A stretch of DNA of 64,000 bases. Source: Deltaproteobacteria bacterium UBA5205. Lineage in GTDB: Bacteria; Desulfobacterota; Syntrophorhabdia; Syntrophorhabdales; Syntrophorhabdaceae. The notes under the pieces are model-generated. The model saw only the letters and a program-made list of their open reading frames with translations, ran no database searches and had not been told where the DNA came from. Position 1 is the first letter of the stretch; every line of letters starts with the position of its first letter. Below, one piece after another: positions 59,779-64,000 of the stretch. The stretch covers positions 18,729 through 82,728 of the forward strand of contig DHVP01000045.1 in assembly GCA_002412715.1 (NCBI GenBank), in the 5' to 3' direction. A program made the position numbers and the translations under genes.

Positions 59779-61230
59779 TTACTTTCCCCGGTTGATCTTT
59801 CCTGTCCTGTCCGCGGCCATCGATTCCCATCCCCCTCCGAGTGCCTTATGGAGCTTTACCAGGTTCGATGTTACCACCCCCTCGCTTCGAGCAAGTTGGT
59901 CCTGGAAGGATAGAAGCGAACGCTGGGCAACGAGGACGACAAGAAAATCGATGAGGCCGGCCTCATACTTTCCGAGGGCGATCTCGACGGACCTCTGTGC
60001 CGCACCCTGCGCAACGCGAAGGGACTCCATTTTCTTCTGCTCTTCAGCGTAGGCTGTCAGCGCATTTTCCACCTCTTCCAGCGCATCGAGAACCGTTTTT
60101 TCATATTCGATAAGGGCCTGCTCCTGCAAGGCCGACTGCACCTCGATACTGGCCCGTATGGCTCCACCCTGGAAGATGGGCCACGTTATCGCGGGACCGG
60201 CGCTGTACATTCTTGTCGGTGAAGAAACCAGCCTGTTGAGCGAAAGGGCCTCGAGGCCTATGGACCCGATGAGCGTGAACTTCGGATAAAGTTCCGCCGT
60301 TGCCACCCCTACCCTTGCCGTCTGTGCGGCAAGCTCGCGTTCCGCGCGCCGGATGTCCGGCCGGCGGCGGAGCATGTCGGCGGGCACACCCACAGCCACA
60401 TCAGGAGGAGGCGCCGGTATGGCCGCCGGTTTCTCGAGTTCTTTGTGGACCTTTCCCGGCTGTTCGCCCAAAAGCACCGCGATCCTGTTCAGAGCTCCCT
60501 CAAGCCCCGATCGAAGGTCCGGCAGCTGCGATCGCGCACTCTCAAGATTCGAAAGGGCCTCCTGTACGGCAAGCTCGTCACCGAGACCCGCCTGCTGCCT
60601 CCACAGGGTCAATTGATACGTCTCCCTTTGCATGGCAATGTTCCCCCCGGCGGCCTCTATCCTCGCCTGGTAGGAGCGCACATCGATATAGTTCCTGGCC
60701 ACTTCTCCAAGCAGCGACACCAAAACATCTCTCAAGTCTTCCCGGGCCGCCTCGAGGTCCGCCGCCGCGGCCTCGACAGACCGGCGGATACCGCCGAATA
60801 TGTCCAGTTCCCACACGGCATCGAAGTTCGAGCTGTAGAGATCGGTGACCTTGCCGGAGACGGTATCGGCATTGCTGTAATTCCTCACAGCAGAACCGGC
60901 GGCTTCGACCGCAGGAAAAAAGCCGGCTTTCGCGGCAAGCCGGTTCGCCCGTGCCTGCCTCACCCTGGCCGTTGCCTTCTTCGCATCGAGATTCCCTGCC
61001 ACTGCCCGATCGATAAGGCCGGAAAGGTCCCTGTCGTTGAGAGTAGTCCACCAGGACGCCAGCACCTGCGGGTCCATCCGCGCAGGATTGACACCACCCT
61101 TAAGGGGGGTATGCCATTGCGAGGATACCTCTGTGTCTGGTCTGACATAATCAGGCCCGACGCTTGCGCACCCGCCGAGAAAAACCAGGAACACGAAGAG
61201 GGTGATCAAGATAGTCGCCGTGAAACACAA
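59779..61230 (-). CDS. NodT/TolC-type outer membrane efflux lipoprotein (5' end frame-broken)
   Basis: 483 codons in the intact frame, using TTG at 61230. Lipobox LVFLGGC gives an acylated Cys; CASVGPDYVRPD and WWTTLNDRDLSGLIDRA are typical of NodT/OprM channel proteins, with two repeats of the helical tunnel (about 60-240, 280-460). A strong AAGGAGGTTAC and ATG lie at 61283, but that frame stops after 25 codons. Adding one A to the A5 run after ATG would give MKKGIDRIVHRHSFRLPALC running into this frame, so the true N-terminus is probably 61283 with an indel. macA follows by 1 bp; baeS is divergent. Confidence 0.88.
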   Translation of the reverse strand: MCFTATILITLFVFLVFLGGCASVGPDYVRPDTEVSSQWHTPLKGGVNPARMDPQVLASWWTTLNDRDLSGLIDRAVAGNLDAKKATARVRQARANRLAAKAGFFPAVEAAGSAVRNYSNADTVSGKVTDLYSSNFDAVWELDIFGGIRRSVEAAAADLEAAREDLRDVLVSLLGEVARNYIDVRSYQARIEAAGGNIAMQRETYQLTLWRQQAGLGDELAVQEALSNLESARSQLPDLRSGLEGALNRIAVLLGEQPGKVHKELEKPAAIPAPPPDVAVGVPADMLRRRPDIRRAERELAAQTARVGVATAELYPKFTLIGSIGLEALSLNRLVSSPTRMYSAGPAITWPIFQGGAIRASIEVQSALQEQALIEYEKTVLDALEEVENALTAYAEEQKKMESLRVAQGAAQRSVEIALGKYEAGLIDFLVVLVAQRSLLSFQDQLARSEGVVTSNLVKLHKALGGGWESMAADRTGKINRGK

Positions 61231-61283
61231 CGCGGGAAGGCGAAAAGAATGCCTGTGGACAATCCGATCGATACCTTTTTCAT
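61231..61283 (-). other. Frame break at the start of the outer membrane factor gene
   Basis: AAGGAGG and ATG at 61283 open a 25-codon frame (MKKVSIGLSTG...). One extra A in the A5 tract at the second and third codons would join this ATG to the NodT frame. It is a sequencing or assembly indel, a mutation, or a phase-variable tract. Confidence 0.6.
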
Positions 61284-61552
61284 GTAACCTCCTTGATTCA
61301 TGGCTCCAGGTCGGGTCTGGCCCATGTGGGACGAATTTCAGACTGCCGGGTCATGGGGGAATGATTATGTCCTGCACGCGCGATGGCCTTTGGCCATCTT
61401 CGCCGGTCTGTTCCATGCCCATACATTAGCAGGCGATTGTGACAGAAATATGGAAGAAATAAGGATATTTATCGAGGAAGCCGAAAAGGCTGCCCATTTC
61501 AGAATGGCGCGTTGTAAAATATGGTCATGACAGGTCCTCGAAGAGAAGCGTT
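61284..61552. other. Divergent region between the efflux operon and baeS
   Basis: 269 bp, no gene called. It contains the perfect hairpin GATGGCC (61382-61388) TTT GGCCATC (61392-61398). Promoters for both directions must lie here, but none is convincing; BaeR may bind here. Confidence 0.45.
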
Positions 61553-62938
61553 ATGATCAGGATAGGCATAACATACCGGCTGTTCCTCTCCATCCTTGCC
61601 GCCACATGCGCCGCTATCCTCTGTATGTTCCTTGTCATGCAGTGGAGCATCAACAGGGGGTTTCTTCGCTATCTCGATGCCATGGGGCAGCAAGATTTAG
61701 AATCCATAAAAGTTAACCTGGCAGAGGTTTATTCCCGGCATGGAAGCTGGGATTTTCTTCGAAACGATCCGGGATACTGGGTAACGCGGGTTCTGACTGA
61801 CCGCCGGGAAGCAGGCACTGAGTCACGCCCGGAAAAGCCTGGTCCTCCGAAACCGCCTCTTGTTATTCTCGATGGTGAACAACAAACGATCTTCGGGAAC
61901 CCCGGGGAGCCGGGAACCGTCAACTACAGGCCCATCATTCATAACAATCTCACGGTAGGCTATGTGGGTCTCCTGCCGCCAAAACAGTTTCTCAGTCCCC
62001 CTCAGCTCAAGTTCCTGCAGCAGCAGAAATTTGCCCTCATCACGGCGGTGCTGGGACTGGTGCTCGTGGTGATGGTCTTTTCCCTTCCCCTGGCGAGGCG
62101 CATGCTGCGACCCATCAGGACCATCGCCGCGGCTACCCGAGAACTTGCCTCGGGAAAATATGCCGTTCGTGTTCCCGTCACCTCGTCAGACGAACTCGGG
62201 CTCCTTGCACGTTCCTTCAATGCCATGGCAGGCGCCCTTGAAAAAAATGAAAAGGCCCGCCGCCAGTGGGTGGCTGATATATCCCACGAACTGAGGACCC
62301 CCATCGCGGTATTGCGCGGTGAGATCGAGGCCCTTCTGGAAGGCGTGCGGGACACAACCCCGGAGGCCGTCCGGTCTCTTCACACTGAAGTGGTCAGGCT
62401 GCACCGGCTCGTCGACGACCTTCATCAACTGACCCTTTCGGACCTTGGCGCACTGACATACAGGAAGGAAGACCTCAACCTTGCTGACGTTCTCAAGGAT
62501 TCCGCCGATGCCTACCGTGCGGAATTTGCCCGCAAGGGCATCGCTCTGGCCACGGATATTCCGAAAAACGACCGGTCAAACGTCTTTGCGGATCGCGAAC
62601 GCCTGCAGCAGCTCTTTTCCAATCTCTTTGGAAATTCCCTGAAATACACCGACACGGGCGGCAAGCTGATCGTTCGCCTTCGATGCGAAACCGGCCGGGT
62701 GACCATCGATTTCGAGGACTCCGTGCCCGGCGTGCGCGCCGAAGATATGGAAAAACTCTTCGATCATCTCTATCGCGTGGATGCCTCCCGCAGCAGGGCC
62801 TCGGGAGGCGCCGGGCTCGGTCTGGCCATATGCAAAAAGATAGTCGAAGCCCACGACGGCACCATTACCACTCATGTTTCCTCGTTGGGAGGACTCCTGA
62901 TGAGGATCACCATGCACCTTGAGGAGGAAAACCTGTGA
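61553..62938 (+). CDS. baeS: BaeS-like sensor histidine kinase
   Basis: 461 residues. Two membrane helices (about 10-30 and 160-180) flank a periplasmic sensor; HAMP at about 180-235; HisKA with DISHELRTP (His245); HATPase with SNLFGNSLKYTDTGG, FEDSVPGV and GGAGLGLAICKKI. BaeS senses envelope stress or toxic compounds. GTGA overlap with baeR. Its position divergent to an efflux operon suggests it controls that pump, as BaeSR does mdtABC in Escherichia coli. Confidence 0.9.
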   Translation: MIRIGITYRLFLSILAATCAAILCMFLVMQWSINRGFLRYLDAMGQQDLESIKVNLAEVYSRHGSWDFLRNDPGYWVTRVLTDRREAGTESRPEKPGPPKPPLVILDGEQQTIFGNPGEPGTVNYRPIIHNNLTVGYVGLLPPKQFLSPPQLKFLQQQKFALITAVLGLVLVVMVFSLPLARRMLRPIRTIAAATRELASGKYAVRVPVTSSDELGLLARSFNAMAGALEKNEKARRQWVADISHELRTPIAVLRGEIEALLEGVRDTTPEAVRSLHTEVVRLHRLVDDLHQLTLSDLGALTYRKEDLNLADVLKDSADAYRAEFARKGIALATDIPKNDRSNVFADRERLQQLFSNLFGNSLKYTDTGGKLIVRLRCETGRVTIDFEDSVPGVRAEDMEKLFDHLYRVDASRSRASGGAGLGLAICKKIVEAHDGTITTHVSSLGGLLMRITMHLEEENL

Positions 62939-63606
62939 GCAGGGTCATTCTCGTCGTCGAGGACGAACCGAAGCTGGCAAGCCTGCTCGCCGACTACCTC
63001 AGGGCTTCAAGTTTTGAGGCTCATTGCCTTGAGGACGGTACCGAAGTTGTCCCCTGGGTCAGGGAACACCGGCCGGAACTCATTCTTCTCGACCTCATGC
63101 TCCCGGGGCGCGACGGCATGGAGATCTGCACGGATATCAGAACATTCTCAACGGTGCCCATAATAATGGTAACAGCCCGGATCGAGGAGATAGACCGGCT
63201 GCTGGGACTGGAAATCGGGGCCGATGATTACATATGCAAGCCCTTCAGCCCCCGCGAGGTCATAGCCCGGGTCAGGGCCGTCCTGCGCAGAACGCAGCCG
63301 GGACAGACATCCGAAACGGGGGGCATCGTCCTTGACGAATACCGTTGGCGGGCCAGCCTTGGCGGACGCGATCTGGGACTGACAGCCGTGGAGTTCAAAC
63401 TCCTTCAATTTCTGATGGCCAATCCGGGGCGAATATACCGTCGTCAACAGCTCATGGACAAGATCTACCCCGACGAGCGTATCGTCAGCGAACGCACCAT
63501 CGACAGCCATATCAAAAAACTCAGGAGAAAGATAGAATCCGCCAACCCCGGGGTAAGCCTCATCCACGCGGTGTACTCGGTAGGGTACAAGTTCGAACCC
63601 GGGTAG
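62935..63606 (+). CDS. baeR: BaeR-like response regulator (OmpR/PhoB family)
   Basis: 223 residues from GTG at 62935. Receiver with Asp53 (LILLDLMLPG) and Lys in CKPFSP; winged-helix DNA-binding domain (about 130-223) with RRQQLMDKIYPDERIVSERT and VSLIHAVYSVGYKFEPG. The pair with BaeS and the divergent efflux operon are its probable targets. Confidence 0.92.
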   Translation: MSRVILVVEDEPKLASLLADYLRASSFEAHCLEDGTEVVPWVREHRPELILLDLMLPGRDGMEICTDIRTFSTVPIIMVTARIEEIDRLLGLEIGADDYICKPFSPREVIARVRAVLRRTQPGQTSETGGIVLDEYRWRASLGGRDLGLTAVEFKLLQFLMANPGRIYRRQQLMDKIYPDERIVSERTIDSHIKKLRRKIESANPGVSLIHAVYSVGYKFEPG

Positions 63607-63718
63607 GAAACAAGACGAAAAATACCTGTCTCACGCCCGCTTCACCCCCCCCTTTTTTTTGAAGGGTTCGCTGGAGTGACTATGTTATAAAAGTGTCTTG
63701 CCCGACAGACAGTTAAAA

Positions 63719-63787
63719 GGCTACCATCTTTCTTGGATCTTAAAAGTGGTGCACCAACACCACAACTTAAAAGAAAGGGAGGTAGCC
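63719..63787 (+). ncRNA. Long imperfect hairpin in the IS110 leader (candidate bridge-RNA segment)
   Basis: GGCTACC (63719-63725), TTTCTT (63729-63734) and GTGGTG (63746-63751) pair with CACCAC (63758-63763), AAGAAA (63771-63776) and GGTAGCC (63781-63787) with internal loops. The right arm overlaps the GGGAGG ribosome site of the transposase. IS110-group elements encode a bridge RNA in the left end, so this could be part of it, or a translation control. Confidence 0.4.
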
Positions 63788-63789
63788 AG

Positions 63790-64000
63790 ATGAATACACG
63801 CAGAATACAGGACTTTGTGGTCAAAGGTAAAGAGATTTTTGTGGGACTCGAGGATTCCAAGAAGACGTGGAAGCTTGCCGTGCGCTGTGACAGGATGGTA
63901 ATACGCCAGGCATCGATGGAGGCACGCTACCGTGTCCTCATCAGCTACCTCAGGAACAACTTCCCGGAGTGTACCATCAACCTCATCTACGAGGCGGGCT
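63790..64000 (+). mobile_element. IS110-family transposase, N-terminal part (cut by the right edge)
   Basis: 70 codons from ATG at 63790. IFVGLEDSKKTWKLAV holds the first acidic residue of the DEDD motif (compare GIDVHK in family members), and LIYEAG near residue 65-70 is the second acidic site. IS110 transposases are DEDD recombinases directed by bridge RNA. The remainder of the element lies beyond the window. Its left end is between the baeR stop (63606) and 63719; no target duplication can be judged. Confidence 0.85.

Noticed and set aside
1..64000. CRISPR arrays, tRNA, rRNA, replication origin and well-known riboswitches
   Set aside because: No regular repeats with spacers, no CCA-ended cloverleaf and no rRNA signature were seen on reading; dnaE alone does not imply an origin.

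Overview
The window looks like a chromosomal segment of a Gram-negative, probably anaerobic and motile bacterium of the Desulfobacterota (former Deltaproteobacteria) type. Pointers are a very large tandem-domain BadF/HgdC-like activase, a sirC-hemX-hemA-hemC run, sigma-54 and sigma-28 type promoters beside flagellar genes, and a dnaE-accA-pgi cluster. The taxonomic call is inference; no rRNA or tRNA gene was seen. Most of the window is G+C-rich, with one clearly A+T-richer block at about 36.3-47.6 kb.

Layout. (1) 1-5.5 kb, minus strand: a type IV pilus operon read pilA, pseudopilin, prepilin peptidase, pilY1 (cut by the left edge). (2) 5.6-7.5 kb: an oppD/oppF ATPase pair with no permease. 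(3) 7.7-16.5 kb, plus strand: guaB, guaA, dnaE, accA, pgi, tightly packed. (4) 16.9-22.4 kb, minus: a CNNM/CorC-type membrane protein coupled to the 1381-residue activase. (5) 22.5-26.4 kb, plus: acylphosphatase, precorrin-2 dehydrogenase, a CcsB/HemX-like membrane protein, hemA and hemC, all overlapping or nearly so. (6) 26.4-27.3 kb: a palindromic element, a terminator, an HU gene and a small cupin isomerase.

(7) 27.4-33.9 kb, minus: a late flagellar operon behind a sigma-28 promoter. It holds a protein with a FliD-like C-terminus, a FliT-like chaperone, a small protein, two response regulators (one HD-GYP), a PilZ protein, motA and motB. (8) 34.1-53.9 kb, plus: a sugar-nucleotide and glycosyltransferase island. 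A fused GmhA-GmhB, HddA and HddC are the enzymes for GDP-D-glycero-D-manno-heptose. A GDP-mannose-4,6-dehydratase-like enzyme, an RmlC-like epimerase and GDP-fucose-synthase-like SDR proteins could convert it to a 6-deoxy-heptose. A split transketolase, two B12-type radical SAM enzymes and two GNAT-like proteins lie between, and a 1381-residue GT10-GT2-TPR-GT2-TPR protein closes the island. Two near-consensus sigma-54 promoters precede gmhAB and hddA. (9) 53.9-56.3 kb, minus: flagellin, a small unknown protein, flbT and flaF, behind another sigma-28 promoter. Because flagellar operons flank the island on both sides, I infer that it makes and attaches a heptose-type glycan to flagellin.

(10) 56.3-61.3 kb, minus: a NodT-type outer membrane factor, a MacA-like adaptor and a split MacB-like ABC transporter, divergent from (11) a BaeS/BaeR-type two-component pair at 61.6-63.6 kb. 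(12) The right edge cuts an IS110-family transposase preceded by a strongly folded leader.

The most notable points are three SDR paralogues that lack the catalytic tyrosine, the multi-domain glycosyltransferase beside flaF/flbT, the paired sigma-54 promoters, and a one-base frame break in an A-tract at the start of the outer membrane factor gene.
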